This document shows, one piece after another, positions 39,011 to 48,670 of a stretch of 64,000 nt of DNA (position 1 is its first letter; each line of letters begins with the position of its first letter). Source of the DNA: a virus; the IMG/VR virus record IMGVR_UViG_3300034013_000240, positions 1 to 64,000 of that record; one strand, given 5' to 3'. Position numbers and translations under genes: made by a program. The notes below the pieces were generated by a model. It did no database searches, had not been told where the DNA came from, and saw only the letters and a list, made by a program, of their open reading frames with translations.

Positions 39011-39700
39011 ATGATAAACGACATTTATAACATTGTGCACTTTATAATAAATAAAGAGAGCAGGGGTTACATAACTCCATTTCAATTTAATTCTTTTGCT
39101 AAACAAGCTCAACAAGAGATAGTTGATGGTTATTTCTATGAATATAATAAGTCTATTGCAAACAGAAACTCAAGGGTTGATTATAGGGAGGTTCTTAAAA
39201 AGATAAAAGAAAGTATGGATGTATTTGTAATGCCTCCTACTACATTAATTTACAATACTGTTAGCGGTCTTTTTTCTTCACCCCCTGACTTTTACACTAC
39301 AATTACATTAATGTATAATGGTAAAGAAATAGATGAGGTTTCTAGAGAGAAATTAACTTATCACATGCAAGATGATTTCTCTGGAAATAACATATTCTAT
39401 CCTACGTATGTTAAATATGGTAATGAATATCAAGTAATGCCATCTACAATTACCAGTGAGGTTAAATTGATTTATTTTAGAAATCCTAAAGACCCTAATT
39501 GGACATATCAATTACTTGGAGATGATGCTATATTTAATCCATCAGCACCTGGATACCAAGATTTAGAGGTTGGTGTTGATGATAAATTTAAAATGATAAC
39601 TAAGATATTAAAATACGCTGGACTAAATATAAGAGAGGCTGACGTTGTTCAAGCCGCAGTTACTTTAGATCAACTAAATAATGCAGAACAAAAACAATAA
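39011..39700 (+). CDS. Neck ring/connector protein 1, 229 aa
   Basis: MINDIYNIVHFIINKESRGY start; pattern FQFNSFAKQAQQEIVDGYFY is common to head-tail connector proteins of Bacteroidota podoviruses. In crAss-like virions several such ring proteins line the neck below the portal. Mixed alpha/beta, no enzymatic motif. Ten bases separate it from the next ring-like gene. Assignment rests on order and weak motif resemblance. Confidence 0.65.
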   Translation: MINDIYNIVHFIINKESRGYITPFQFNSFAKQAQQEIVDGYFYEYNKSIANRNSRVDYREVLKKIKESMDVFVMPPTTLIYNTVSGLFSSPPDFYTTITLMYNGKEIDEVSREKLTYHMQDDFSGNNIFYPTYVKYGNEYQVMPSTITSEVKLIYFRNPKDPNWTYQLLGDDAIFNPSAPGYQDLEVGVDDKFKMITKILKYAGLNIREADVVQAAVTLDQLNNAEQKQ

Positions 39701-39710
39701 TTAACAAGAT

Positions 39711-40583
39711 ATGGCTCAATTAACTGATTACGAATACTACGAAAACGAAGGTAACTCTCCTCAAGACGCTAATTTCGGTATCTATCAATACATACACCTT
39801 AAAGATATTATAAATAAATTCTATTTAATGTATGTTGGAGAAGATAAAGTAATAAATGATTGTAAAAGATACGAGATTGTATTTCATGCAAAAAGAGGAT
39901 TACAAGAATTAAATTATGATGTTGCTAGAGAAGTTCAGGCGTTAGAGTTAGATATTCCAGAAAATTTACAATTGCCTTTACCAAAAGACTACGTGAATTA
40001 CGTTAGAATTAGTTGGGTTGATGAAGACGGTAAATTAAGACCTTTAGTCAGAAACAATCAAAGCGCAATAGCTGTTGGATATTTACAAGATAATAATTAT
40101 AATATACTATTCGACAATAACGGAGACGCTTTAGAAGGGACTACAAAGATAGAGACAAACTCATTAAAACCAAAGTCAAACAACATAAATGAGGGGGTTA
40201 CATCTTATTTGTACGGTCAAAGATTTGGTCTTGACGGTAAATCAGCTAATCAAAACGGAATGTTTATGATAGAGAAAAATCTTGGAATTATTAGATTTAG
40301 TTCAGAGCTTCAAGGAAAAACCATCGTTATAGAGTATATTTCTGATGGATTATCTGATATGTCAGAAGATGAGATAAAAGTTAATAAATTAGCTGAAAAA
40401 TTCATATATCATTACATTAAATACGAAATTTTAACAAATAAATACGGTGTTCAAGAATATATAGTGCAAAGAGCTAGAAACGAGTTTAGAGCAATCAGAA
40501 ATAATACTAAAATAAGAATGATGAATTTGAGGTACGATGAAATAATTCAATCTTTAAGAGGTCAAAATAACTGGGTAAAATAA
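39711..40583 (+). CDS. Neck ring/connector protein 2 (gp4-like), 290 aa
   Basis: Early segments IYQYIHLKDIINKFYLMYVG and RYEIVFHAKRGLQELNYDVA, then LPLPKDYVNYVRISWVDEDG, are typical of the second connector protein in crAss-like gene order (tail-tubular gp4-like family). Stop and next start overlap, giving coupling to the neck protein of 1508 aa. Confidence 0.7.
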   Translation: MAQLTDYEYYENEGNSPQDANFGIYQYIHLKDIINKFYLMYVGEDKVINDCKRYEIVFHAKRGLQELNYDVAREVQALELDIPENLQLPLPKDYVNYVRISWVDEDGKLRPLVRNNQSAIAVGYLQDNNYNILFDNNGDALEGTTKIETNSLKPKSNNINEGVTSYLYGQRFGLDGKSANQNGMFMIEKNLGIIRFSSELQGKTIVIEYISDGLSDMSEDEIKVNKLAEKFIYHYIKYEILTNKYGVQEYIVQRARNEFRAIRNNTKIRMMNLRYDEIIQSLRGQNNWVK

Positions 40584-43500
40584 TGGGAGAAATTAAAAAA
40601 AACTTTACGCAAGGAAAAATGAACAAAGATTATGATGTTCGTTTAATTCCCGAAGGAGAATATGTTGACGCAGAAAATCTAATGGTCTTTAATTCTGAAG
40701 GCTCTACTGTTGGTAGTGCTCAAAATTCTTATGGAGTAGATAAAATAACTAATCTAGATATAGACAATAACACGTCGGAAACCATAGGAAGTGTTTCGGA
40801 CGAAGGAAATGAATGTTTATATTGGTTTGTTGCTTCTGAATCTGGAAACTATATATTTGAATACGACCAAAAAAATAACGGATTAATAACTACGGTACTT
40901 GAGGACACTAGAGTTGGAGTAAGTAATGTATTGAACTTTAGTAAACAACACAAGATTACAGGAGTAAATATTGTGTATAATTCTTTTACAAAAAAGAAAT
41001 TATTAGTATGGACTGATGATTTAAACCCTATTAGATGTATTGATATTCAAAGAGCTAAAGGGTATTTACCAAACTCTTTTGACAAGAAAGATATAGGTTT
41101 GTATAAAAGACAACCAACTAATGCTCCAGATTGTAATCCAGTAAATTCTGGAGATGGTTTAGAAAACAATATGAAGGAAAGATTTCTTTCTTTTGGCTAC
41201 AGATATAAGTACTTAGATGGAGAATATAGTGCAATATCTACATTTAGTAATCCTCAATTCTATCCATCTGGATTTAGACTTAACTATGTTACTCATGAAA
41301 ATGAAGGCATGGTTAATACTTTCAATGCTGTAGAAATAAATTTCAATACCGGAGATAAAAACGTAACGGATGTACAGTTAGTTTTCAAGGAAAGTAATAG
41401 TAGTAATATTTGGATAATTGATACATTTAACAAAAACAAACAATACTGGAACTCTAACGAGAGCAGGTCTTTTGTTTTTTTAAATAATAAAATATACTCT
41501 GTATTGCCAGACGACGAGGTTAATAGATTATTTGACAATGTGCCTTTAAGGTCAAAGTCGCAAGAATTTATAGGTAATAGGCTTATATTTGGTAATTATG
41601 TAGAAGGAATGGATATTGTTGATAATAACGGTAATGATATAAATATAAATTATGATTTATCTTTCACGTCAAAATCCATTGAAGAATATTCTTTAAGTTC
41701 AAACATAATAGATATAAATGATAGCGGAGATGGTATTGAAGTGTCTTTTTTAGATGTTGAAATCAAAAAAGGTAATTTATTTTCTTTATTTTTCAAAAGC
41801 AGTAGTGACCATTCAGGTGTTTATTATTGTTCTTTAAATTACTACATACCTCAAGATTTTCCAGACGCTTATTCGTTAAGTTTATCTCCAGGATTTATTG
41901 ACTTCATAGATAATGTAGCCTCAAATAATTTTAAAAATTACGACACAAATAGCACCCCTCCATCAGGAGGTATTCCTACTTCTATTTGTTTTGAAATTAT
42001 TCCTAATGTAAACAATAACGTTATTAAAATAAAAATACCTTACACATCATACGCAATACCTGGACCAGCAACTGAGCTTGAGTTATTTGCAATAGATCCT
42101 GACTATAATTTTGGAGCTACACTTAGCGATGATAGTGCTTTTTTTACATGTAAATCAAATAGAAGTTATGAATCCGGATTGGTTTATTTAGATGATGATG
42201 GAAGATATTCTACTGTTATTACAAATACATTTTTAGATTCAAACAACACTACATTTATACCAATATCAAAATCAATAACTCAAAACAAATTAAAGTTAGA
42301 GATAAAACATAAAGCTCCGTATTGGGCTACAAAATACAAAGTATTTATAAAGGACAATAAGCTTGAATACCAAAACATATTCGGAATATTGGCTTATGAT
42401 GATGGTAACTACATGTGGTTTAAACTAGAGGGTCAAGATAAAAACAAGGTTAAGGACGGAGATTTCTTAATAGTAAAAAAAGATATTTACGGTAGCAAAT
42501 CTGATTTATTAAAAGTACAAGTTTTAGATGTTAAAACTCAATCGGGTAATTTTATAGATGGTAACTTGATAGAGAACTCTACTGATGAGTTAATTGAGAA
42601 GCCTGGTGTATATATGAAAATCAAATCAATGTCTGGATTAGATGTTGTATCTATAGACGATAATGTTATTAACGTTCATAACGAAACGGATAGTAAAGGA
42701 AGTAATTTCTTCATATATCATGGTCCTTTTGGAAGTTTAAATTCTGGCACTTGGTCTGATTATAAAATAACTGGCGGAAGTAAAATAGACTTCAATATTA
42801 TAAATGATAAAAGAGGTAGCAATGGAGGGTTTTTTCAATTTAAAAAGAGCTTCGTAGCTGCTAATGATTATGATAATATAGAAGATTTTTTTGAATCAGA
42901 AGTTGGCAACATGTTTCCATTTACAGAATATAGTTTTGTGAGAGGATTTTCTGGTAGCGGTGGTTTTGTTGTTAATCCAAATGGAGTATTATATTTAAAA
43001 ATAAAGAATATTTTAAATGGTAATGGTCAACATCCATCTTATTTGAACGCAACAACTGAAATATTTACGTCAAAAGGAATGATTGTTTTTGAAACAGACC
43101 CAAAAGATAAATCGTCTGAAGTATATTTTGAAACTGCCGACACTTACGATATATTGAATGGAAATCACCTATCAAATCAATTAACTATTCAAGATGATAA
43201 AGACCAAACCACTGGAGACTCGGCTATTTTAAACTTGTCCTTTTTTAATTGTTATTCTTACGGAAATGGAGTGGAAAGTTATATTGTTAAAGATTTGTTT
43301 AACGGTAATAACTTGTCAACAAACACAAGACCAAATGCTGTTGAGTTAGATGGATACAAACAAAGAAGAAACATTGCTTCATTGACTTATAGTGGAGCTT
43401 TTGAAGAAAGCACTAGTTATAATTCTCTTAATGAATTTAATTTATCAAGAGCAAACTACAAGGATTTAGACGATAAGTATGGTAGTATTCAAAAACTATT

Positions 43501-45109
43501 CTCAAGAGATACTGATTTAATTGTTTTTCAAGAGGATAAAGTTCATAAGGTATTGTACAATAAAAACGTATTAAATGATGCTGTTGGAGGTAGTCAAATT
43601 ATGTCAGTAGAACAAGTTCTTGGTCAAGAAGTACCTTACTCTGGAGAGTGGGGTATAGGCAAAGACCCAGAGAGTTTTTCTAGTTATGCAAATAGTTTGT
43701 ACTTTACGGACAAACCTAAAGGAGTAGTTTTGAGATTGGGCGGAGATGGAATAGAACCTATTTCTAGATATGGCATGAAAGACTGGTTTAGGGATTCATT
43801 TAATAATGATAAAAATAAATTTTTAGTCGGAGGGTACGATCCGTCTTATGATAATTACATTATATCTTTTACTGATGATGTAAAAACTATTGATGAATTA
43901 GATATTAAATGTAATCAGATAATAAATCAATTATCAATACCATCTAATGATTCGTTTTTATATAAAATGAATATTGGAGATAAGATAGGTGATTTCGTTA
44001 TAGAAACTGAAAATTTCTCATCAGTAACTCTTGATGCGTATATAAACATAAACGATAGGGATGAATTTATTAAAATATATCCCGGAATACATACAAATAC
44101 ATTGACTAAGGACACTAGAGTAAATGATGTTACTATAAATATAGTTAACAATAACGAAAGCGAAGCTACATTATCTATAAGAGGTAATTGCCCAGAAACT
44201 CCAGAACTAGATGTTGTTGTATTAGTTGTAAATGATAAGTATGACGATGGAACAAATATGGTTAATAGATACGTATGGAATGATTCTGTTTATGGTTTTG
44301 ATGGTTTTTATTCAAATGTGGATTCTTTTAATTCTTCTGGATTGACTAGATTTCAAACGTTTACTGGGAATGAGACAGATGGTCCAATACCATTAAACGG
44401 TTCTACAATAAGAATGTCCTCTGTTCCTGGAAATGGCAAATTCACCAACTGTAACAGGCTTGGATATTTAGTTAGTTCAAGTGATTACGACGCTCAAGAG
44501 ATACTAGATAACGCAACTTATCTGCCAGTTATTGAGGATGCTGGAGAAAATTACATTGAATTTACATTTTCTAGAACATTAAATCAAAAATTATATCTTG
44601 TGTGGGATTATATTGATAGCATACAATTAGTGTCTGATGGTGAAGTTATAGGGAATATTAATAGTGGCGGATCTTTTACTTTTAGTATTCTTGACTATAT
44701 ACAAACAACCTCTCTAAGCGGTAGTGATGTAGATATTTTTCCAAATTCAGACCCTTCTCATGGAGATTTACTTATAGATGGGTATAATATTACCTACGAT
44801 AACGACATATCAAGCACTAGTACTTTTGATGATTTCTCTATTACAATAAACAGAGATGGTTGTCAAATAGAGTTATCTATATCTATAGTAATAACTCAAC
44901 TGGTATTTGGTAATTGTGTTGAATATTTATTTACAAACTCAAACGACCCTCTTGTTAGTGGTAATGAAATAACTATAGAATATTCAAACTGCGATGGTTT
45001 ATCTGATTTTATTGAATTATCTGGTGGTAGCGGTGGATATGTTTGCGCAATAGAAGGTTCTTATACGTTGCCTAGCGGAGGAGCTGTTAGTTTAATTGGT
45101 GATTGTTAA
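40583..45109 (+). CDS. Very large neck/tail-stabilisation-like protein, 1508 aa
   Basis: Begins MGEIKKNFTQGKMNKDYDVR with the run LIPEGEYVDAENLMVFNSEG, the conserved start of the stabilisation (muzzle-like) proteins that follow the ring proteins in crAss-like phages. Beta-propeller-like repeats of Trp/Gly-rich strands fill the first thousand residues (LYWFVASESGNYIFEYDQKN), and the conserved GIGKDPESFSSYANSLYFTD-type block is at ~1030. The last ~250 residues contain Ig-like strands (TATATTLSIRG-like spacing) and end in a Cys-containing Gly-rich cap. It probably closes the neck/tail channel of a short tail. Confidence 0.72.
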   Translation: MGEIKKNFTQGKMNKDYDVRLIPEGEYVDAENLMVFNSEGSTVGSAQNSYGVDKITNLDIDNNTSETIGSVSDEGNECLYWFVASESGNYIFEYDQKNNGLITTVLEDTRVGVSNVLNFSKQHKITGVNIVYNSFTKKKLLVWTDDLNPIRCIDIQRAKGYLPNSFDKKDIGLYKRQPTNAPDCNPVNSGDGLENNMKERFLSFGYRYKYLDGEYSAISTFSNPQFYPSGFRLNYVTHENEGMVNTFNAVEINFNTGDKNVTDVQLVFKESNSSNIWIIDTFNKNKQYWNSNESRSFVFLNNKIYSVLPDDEVNRLFDNVPLRSKSQEFIGNRLIFGNYVEGMDIVDNNGNDININYDLSFTSKSIEEYSLSSNIIDINDSGDGIEVSFLDVEIKKGNLFSLFFKSSSDHSGVYYCSLNYYIPQDFPDAYSLSLSPGFIDFIDNVASNNFKNYDTNSTPPSGGIPTSICFEIIPNVNNNVIKIKIPYTSYAIPGPATELELFAIDPDYNFGATLSDDSAFFTCKSNRSYESGLVYLDDDGRYSTVITNTFLDSNNTTFIPISKSITQNKLKLEIKHKAPYWATKYKVFIKDNKLEYQNIFGILAYDDGNYMWFKLEGQDKNKVKDGDFLIVKKDIYGSKSDLLKVQVLDVKTQSGNFIDGNLIENSTDELIEKPGVYMKIKSMSGLDVVSIDDNVINVHNETDSKGSNFFIYHGPFGSLNSGTWSDYKITGGSKIDFNIINDKRGSNGGFFQFKKSFVAANDYDNIEDFFESEVGNMFPFTEYSFVRGFSGSGGFVVNPNGVLYLKIKNILNGNGQHPSYLNATTEIFTSKGMIVFETDPKDKSSEVYFETADTYDILNGNHLSNQLTIQDDKDQTTGDSAILNLSFFNCYSYGNGVESYIVKDLFNGNNLSTNTRPNAVELDGYKQRRNIASLTYSGAFEESTSYNSLNEFNLSRANYKDLDDKYGSIQKLFSRDTDLIVFQEDKVHKVLYNKNVLNDAVGGSQIMSVEQVLGQEVPYSGEWGIGKDPESFSSYANSLYFTDKPKGVVLRLGGDGIEPISRYGMKDWFRDSFNNDKNKFLVGGYDPSYDNYIISFTDDVKTIDELDIKCNQIINQLSIPSNDSFLYKMNIGDKIGDFVIETENFSSVTLDAYININDRDEFIKIYPGIHTNTLTKDTRVNDVTINIVNNNESEATLSIRGNCPETPELDVVVLVVNDKYDDGTNMVNRYVWNDSVYGFDGFYSNVDSFNSSGLTRFQTFTGNETDGPIPLNGSTIRMSSVPGNGKFTNCNRLGYLVSSSDYDAQEILDNATYLPVIEDAGENYIEFTFSRTLNQKLYLVWDYIDSIQLVSDGEVIGNINSGGSFTFSILDYIQTTSLSGSDVDIFPNSDPSHGDLLIDGYNITYDNDISSTSTFDDFSITINRDGCQIELSISIVITQLVFGNCVEYLFTNSNDPLVSGNEITIEYSNCDGLSDFIELSGGSGGYVCAIEGSYTLPSGGAVSLIGDC

Positions 45110-45130
45110 AAAAAATAAAAACAAATAAAA

Positions 45131-45886
45131 ATGAGTAAAACAATATCGTTTGACGAAAAAAATAACGGTTGGACATCATTCTGGAGTTACAAGCCAGAAT
45201 GTATGTCTCGATTAAATAATGGGTTCTTTTCTTTTAAGAACGGTCAGCTGTATAAACACCATTCAGAAACATCTCCTAGAAATAGGTTTTACAATGAGAA
45301 TGGAGATTTAGTAATCTATCCATCAACATTGACTTTTGTGTTCAATCAAGAGCCAAGCGATATAAAGCATTTTAAGACACTATCTTTAGAAAGTAATACA
45401 AAGTATTGGAATGCTGATTTAGTTACGAATTTGGACAGCGGACACGTCTTAAACGCTAGCTTTGATAGTAGAGAGGGTGAGCATTATGCTTTTATAAGAA
45501 GAAATTCAAACTCTTTGCTTGATTTAAACCATTTATCGGTTCAAGGAATAGGTGTTAATACGAATGTAGTTTCGTACACTTACACATTTGTAAATGTTCC
45601 TAGTTCAATATCTACAGAAGATACTTTGTGTTTCATAAATAGTGGTGGTCAAATTGTCGTTATACAAAAAGTAATTTCTTACACATCAACAACAATAACT
45701 ACCGCAACACCGATAACTCCAGTTGTAGTTCCTATTGGTGCTTTTATGTTTATAGCTCAAAGCCCAATAGCTGAGAGTAATGGAATAAAAGGAAATCATG
45801 CGCAAATTAAATTAACAACCACAGATAGCTCTAACGAACAAGTACTGTTTGCGGTTAATTCCGAAGTATTTAAGTCATACCAGTAG
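45131..45886 (+). CDS. Virion-associated protein, 251 aa
   Basis: Strong pattern FDEKNNGWTSFWSYKPECMS and LNNGFFSFKNGQLYKHHSET, followed by VFNQEPSDIKHFKTLSLESN. I recall the same block in tail-associated proteins of many podoviruses and some larger phages. The rest is Ser/Thr-rich and beta. It follows the 1508-aa protein in the same direction after 21 bases. Function beyond virion association unknown. Confidence 0.7.
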   Translation: MSKTISFDEKNNGWTSFWSYKPECMSRLNNGFFSFKNGQLYKHHSETSPRNRFYNENGDLVIYPSTLTFVFNQEPSDIKHFKTLSLESNTKYWNADLVTNLDSGHVLNASFDSREGEHYAFIRRNSNSLLDLNHLSVQGIGVNTNVVSYTYTFVNVPSSISTEDTLCFINSGGQIVVIQKVISYTSTTITTATPITPVVVPIGAFMFIAQSPIAESNGIKGNHAQIKLTTTDSSNEQVLFAVNSEVFKSYQ

Positions 45887-45940
45887 TTTTATTATTTCTC
45901 AAATAATCAAAGTATCATTTTAGCGTATCATAGAAGGGGG

Positions 45941-46020
45941 GGGGGTATATAAGAAAAGTTAAATACCCCCTATAAGAAAAGTTAAAGGATATTATTACAA
46001 TATATAATATATATATATAA
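45941..46020 (+). promoter_or_regulatory. Arm-swapped hairpin element, copy B (upstream of GNAT gene)
   Basis: Order on the plus strand: GGGGGTA (45941), TATAAGAAAAGTTAAA (45948), TACCCCC (45964), TATAAGAAAAGTTAAA (45971), then GGATATTATTACAATATA and an AT tract. It has the same loop, repeat and flank as copy A (12440-12519), but with the C-arm and G-arm exchanged, so all seven stem pairs are preserved. It is preceded by a run of ten G. The gene start is ~50 bases further on, with a -7 box at 46049. Confidence 0.7.
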
Positions 46021-46048
46021 TAATATATGTGGTTTTGAATTAAATTAC

Positions 46049-46056
46049 TATCTTTG
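46049..46056 (+). promoter_or_regulatory. Promoter -7 box (TATCTTTG) of the GNAT gene run
   Basis: TATCTTTGC 14 bases before ATG 46071. TATG stands at the position of a -33 element (19-base spacing). Confidence 0.45.
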
Positions 46057-46070
46057 CAAAAACATTTTTA

Positions 46071-46463
46071 ATGGATTCTAGATATTTCGAGAGTAACAAT
46101 TACGAACAATTGGTTGAATGGTGGTCTTTTTGGAGATTTACACCTCCGTCAATAACTAATCTACCTAAGACTGGTGTGATTGTGAACAATGACGGAATAG
46201 ACGTAGCCTCTGGTTTTTTATATTTAACAAATAGCGATATGTGTTGGATTGAGTTCATTGTTTCAAATCCAAATGTAAAAGATAAAAAAGTTAGAGAGAT
46301 GTGTATTAACGAATGTATTAATCAATTATGCTACATAGCAAAAGAGATGGGCTATAGAGTTGCTTATACATCATTAAAGAATGAAAATTTACAAAAGAAA
46401 TATTTATCTTGCGGTTTCATAGAGGGAAGCAAGAATTGTAACGAATATATAAAATTATTATAA
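46071..46463 (+). CDS. GNAT-like acetyltransferase, 130 aa
   Basis: Short GNAT-fold protein: beta strands ASGFLYLTNSDMCWIEFIVS, helix VREMCINECINQLCYIAKEM, then YRVAYTSLKNENLQKKYLSC and a GFIEGSKNCNEY end, as in phage N-acetyltransferases found next to internal virion genes. The canonical Q/RxxGxG/A loop is weak (PNVKDKKVREM), so cofactor binding is uncertain. It overlaps a one-mismatch copy of the dispersed 12-mer (46176). Confidence 0.72.
   Translation: MDSRYFESNNYEQLVEWWSFWRFTPPSITNLPKTGVIVNNDGIDVASGFLYLTNSDMCWIEFIVSNPNVKDKKVREMCINECINQLCYIAKEMGYRVAYTSLKNENLQKKYLSCGFIEGSKNCNEYIKLL
46176..46187 (+). repeat. One-mismatch copy of the dispersed 12-mer (GTGATTGTGAAC)
   Basis: Differs from the consensus at the first base. 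Here the coding strand is the plus strand, read as VIVN. Confidence 0.55.
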
Positions 46464-46465
46464 GT

Positions 46466-47029
46466 ATGGCGGCAGTAACGGCAATGGCAGTAGCTGGAGG
46501 AATCTCCGCATTAGGAGGGGCTTACCAAGCAATACAAGGAGCTAAACAAGCAAGAGATGCTAAGTTAGAGTTAGAGAGATTACAAACACCTGAATTGATG
46601 AATGTAGCTGATAATTTAACAGTTAGCACATTGGGTTCTAATCTACAGAGAGAAGAAGCCTCAAGAAATTACGCTACATCTGTAGATGCTTTAAGAAGCG
46701 CAGGTGCTAGAGGTATTATCGGTGGTCTTGGTGTTTTAAATCAAAACCAAAATACGGTTAACAGACAGATAGCGGCTGATTTAGATACTCAACAAAAAGC
46801 TATAGATATGGCTAGAGCAGAAGATGAGGCTAGAATTAGAGCTATTAAAGAACAAAGATACGCAAATGATGTTGCGGCATTAAGTTCACAAATAAACGCA
46901 GGAGAAGCTTCTAAAATGCAAGGATTAATGGGTATAGGTCAAGGAATATCGAGTGGTGTTCAAGGAGCTGTTTCTCAAAGAAATTTAGAGGGTGGGTTGT
47001 ACGGAAATAATGCTGGTTCAACGATTTAA
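46466..47029 (+). CDS. Internal virion/DNA-ejection-like protein, 187 aa
   Basis: Starts MAAVTAMAVAGGISALGGAY, a Gly/Ala-rich hydrophobic helix (glycine-zipper-like) as in podovirus ejection proteins that insert in membranes. It continues with a long Ala/Arg/Glu/Gln helix (DTQQKAIDMARAEDEARIRA). It directly precedes two larger internal proteins. Likely one of the proteins ejected with DNA; inferred from composition and position. Confidence 0.72.
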   Translation: MAAVTAMAVAGGISALGGAYQAIQGAKQARDAKLELERLQTPELMNVADNLTVSTLGSNLQREEASRNYATSVDALRSAGARGIIGGLGVLNQNQNTVNRQIAADLDTQQKAIDMARAEDEARIRAIKEQRYANDVAALSSQINAGEASKMQGLMGIGQGISSGVQGAVSQRNLEGGLYGNNAGSTI

Positions 47030-47039
47030 AAAATAAAAT

Positions 47040-48668
47040 ATGGCGATAGGACATTCAGGAGGAGCGTTTGCATCAGTTGAAGCACCAAAAGTTGATTTTG
47101 GAGAGATAGCTTTAAATGCTCAGAAATTTAATGAAGCTGATATAGAGAGACAGGAAGCAAAAAAAGCGGCAGTAGCAAAAGCTAAGGCTGAGTCTGCTAA
47201 AGACGCAAAGGAGGTTTTGTTAGACCCAACAACACTAGTTGTAGGAACTCTTAATAAAGCTTCAAATGATTTTATATTAAAAAATCAAGAAAAACTGAAC
47301 TACTACTATCAAGTAGAGAAATCTGGTCAAGAACTTACGTCAGAACAGAGGATGGATAAAAATCAAGCTGTACAGTCGGCTAAGTCTTTAAAAGGGATGC
47401 AAGATCTTTTTAATAACGCGGCTAAGGAAGTTCCTGGAGTTATTCAAGGCAGTAGTATTATATCTGACCCTTATATAAAAGCTTGGGAGAATGCTAGTAA
47501 AGGAGTTGGAGTAGCCTCTATAGATAGAACAGAAAGCGGAGATATCGAGGTTTCTTTTTTCGATACTAAGGATGGTAAATATATACTTGGAGAAGATGGA
47601 AGACCAAAAAAATTAACTGATATTGATGAATATGGAAACGAAGTTCCTGTAAAAATTAGCTTAAACAATATAGCTAGCGGAGATTTTAAAAGTAAGTTTT
47701 ATAAATCAAACGACTTTCCTACAATCATAGGAAAATATGCTAAAACTGTAGGGGCTTATGAAACAAAAATAGAGAATGGAACTGTTACTGAAGGTAAAAA
47801 GTTATTTACTGATGAAAACATATCTTCTCTAAATGAAACTATTAGAACCGATTTAAGAAAAGACAGAAAATATACTGCTGATATTTTATCTCAAATAGCT
47901 GGAGACCCAAAAAACGCAAAGAAGTACGGTCTTGAAGGAGATTATAATCGTATAAAAAAAGAATATACAGATAAAGAATATGAAGCGGCTGAAAAATACA
48001 CTTCAGATAAAGTTAGAGCATCTTTAGATACTGGATACAGCAGGTCTGTTGATGAGCCAACTAAGATTAACATATATACTGGAGACGATAAAAAGAATGA
48101 GGGAGCAATAATATCAAGTACAGCCGCTATTAAACAATACGATGTGAAAGATAAAAGCGGAAATGTTATAGGTAAAAAGACTGACGGATATTTTATTCCG
48201 TTTTTAAGAGCCAACACTATCACAACATTTAAAGGAATACCTACTACGCTAGGGGGAGTTGGAGTTGATAGGAATAAAAACGTGTACGTAGAATTTTCTT
48301 TTGCCGGAGATGATTCTGCGTTTTCTAAATTATCTTCTGAAGACAGAGAACTTCTTGAAAGAAAAAAGATATATTTAGATGGTCCTAAAGCTGATGCTCC
48401 TTCTTTTACTAGCATAATATCAACAGTAAAGCGTTTAAATGGTAAAGGCGCTAAATATGAAAACCCAGCTCAAATGAGAGAAGACATTGCTTCTATATTA
48501 AGAGAATCAGGTCTTGATATAAATAAAATAGGTGGTGTTTCTAATAAAAAAACAACAAGCAGTAGTACTATAAAAAGGAGTGATTTAGCATCTAAAGCGG
48601 CTGCCTCTGGATATACCACTAAAGAATACGAGAAATTATTAAAACAAAAAGGAATTAAAATAGAGTAG
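47040..48668 (+). CDS. Internal virion protein, 542 aa
   Basis: Ala/Lys/Asp-rich helical N-terminus (ADIERQEAKKAAVAKAKAES), then mixed beta-alpha regions with Thr/Lys content (GGVGVDRNKNVYVEFSFAGD). Ends in Ser/Lys-rich linker and SKAAASGYTTKEYEKLLKQK, a small helical tail found on some phage virion proteins. No enzyme motif visible. Placed between ejection-like proteins of 187 and 2488 residues, so likely packaged inside the head. Confidence 0.68.
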   Translation: MAIGHSGGAFASVEAPKVDFGEIALNAQKFNEADIERQEAKKAAVAKAKAESAKDAKEVLLDPTTLVVGTLNKASNDFILKNQEKLNYYYQVEKSGQELTSEQRMDKNQAVQSAKSLKGMQDLFNNAAKEVPGVIQGSSIISDPYIKAWENASKGVGVASIDRTESGDIEVSFFDTKDGKYILGEDGRPKKLTDIDEYGNEVPVKISLNNIASGDFKSKFYKSNDFPTIIGKYAKTVGAYETKIENGTVTEGKKLFTDENISSLNETIRTDLRKDRKYTADILSQIAGDPKNAKKYGLEGDYNRIKKEYTDKEYEAAEKYTSDKVRASLDTGYSRSVDEPTKINIYTGDDKKNEGAIISSTAAIKQYDVKDKSGNVIGKKTDGYFIPFLRANTITTFKGIPTTLGGVGVDRNKNVYVEFSFAGDDSAFSKLSSEDRELLERKKIYLDGPKADAPSFTSIISTVKRLNGKGAKYENPAQMREDIASILRESGLDINKIGGVSNKKTTSSSTIKRSDLASKAAASGYTTKEYEKLLKQKGIKIE

Positions 48669-48670
48669 CA

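Noticed and set aside
38881-39030. Possible -1 frameshift extension of the 255-aa gene
   Set aside because: The -1 frame is open for 49 codons after 38881, but a TAA at 38875-38877 in that frame leaves almost no room for slippage and there is no slippery heptamer.
41293-41538. Minus-strand frames inside the 1508-aa, 2488-aa and other large genes
   Set aside because: They are shadow frames opposite well-supported genes, rich in Ser/Leu/Ile typical of antisense reading.
45936-45970. Reading hairpin B as a simple terminator of the 251-aa gene
   Set aside because: There is no T-tract after the stem and the same architecture occurs upstream of another gene, so a gene-start element is more likely.
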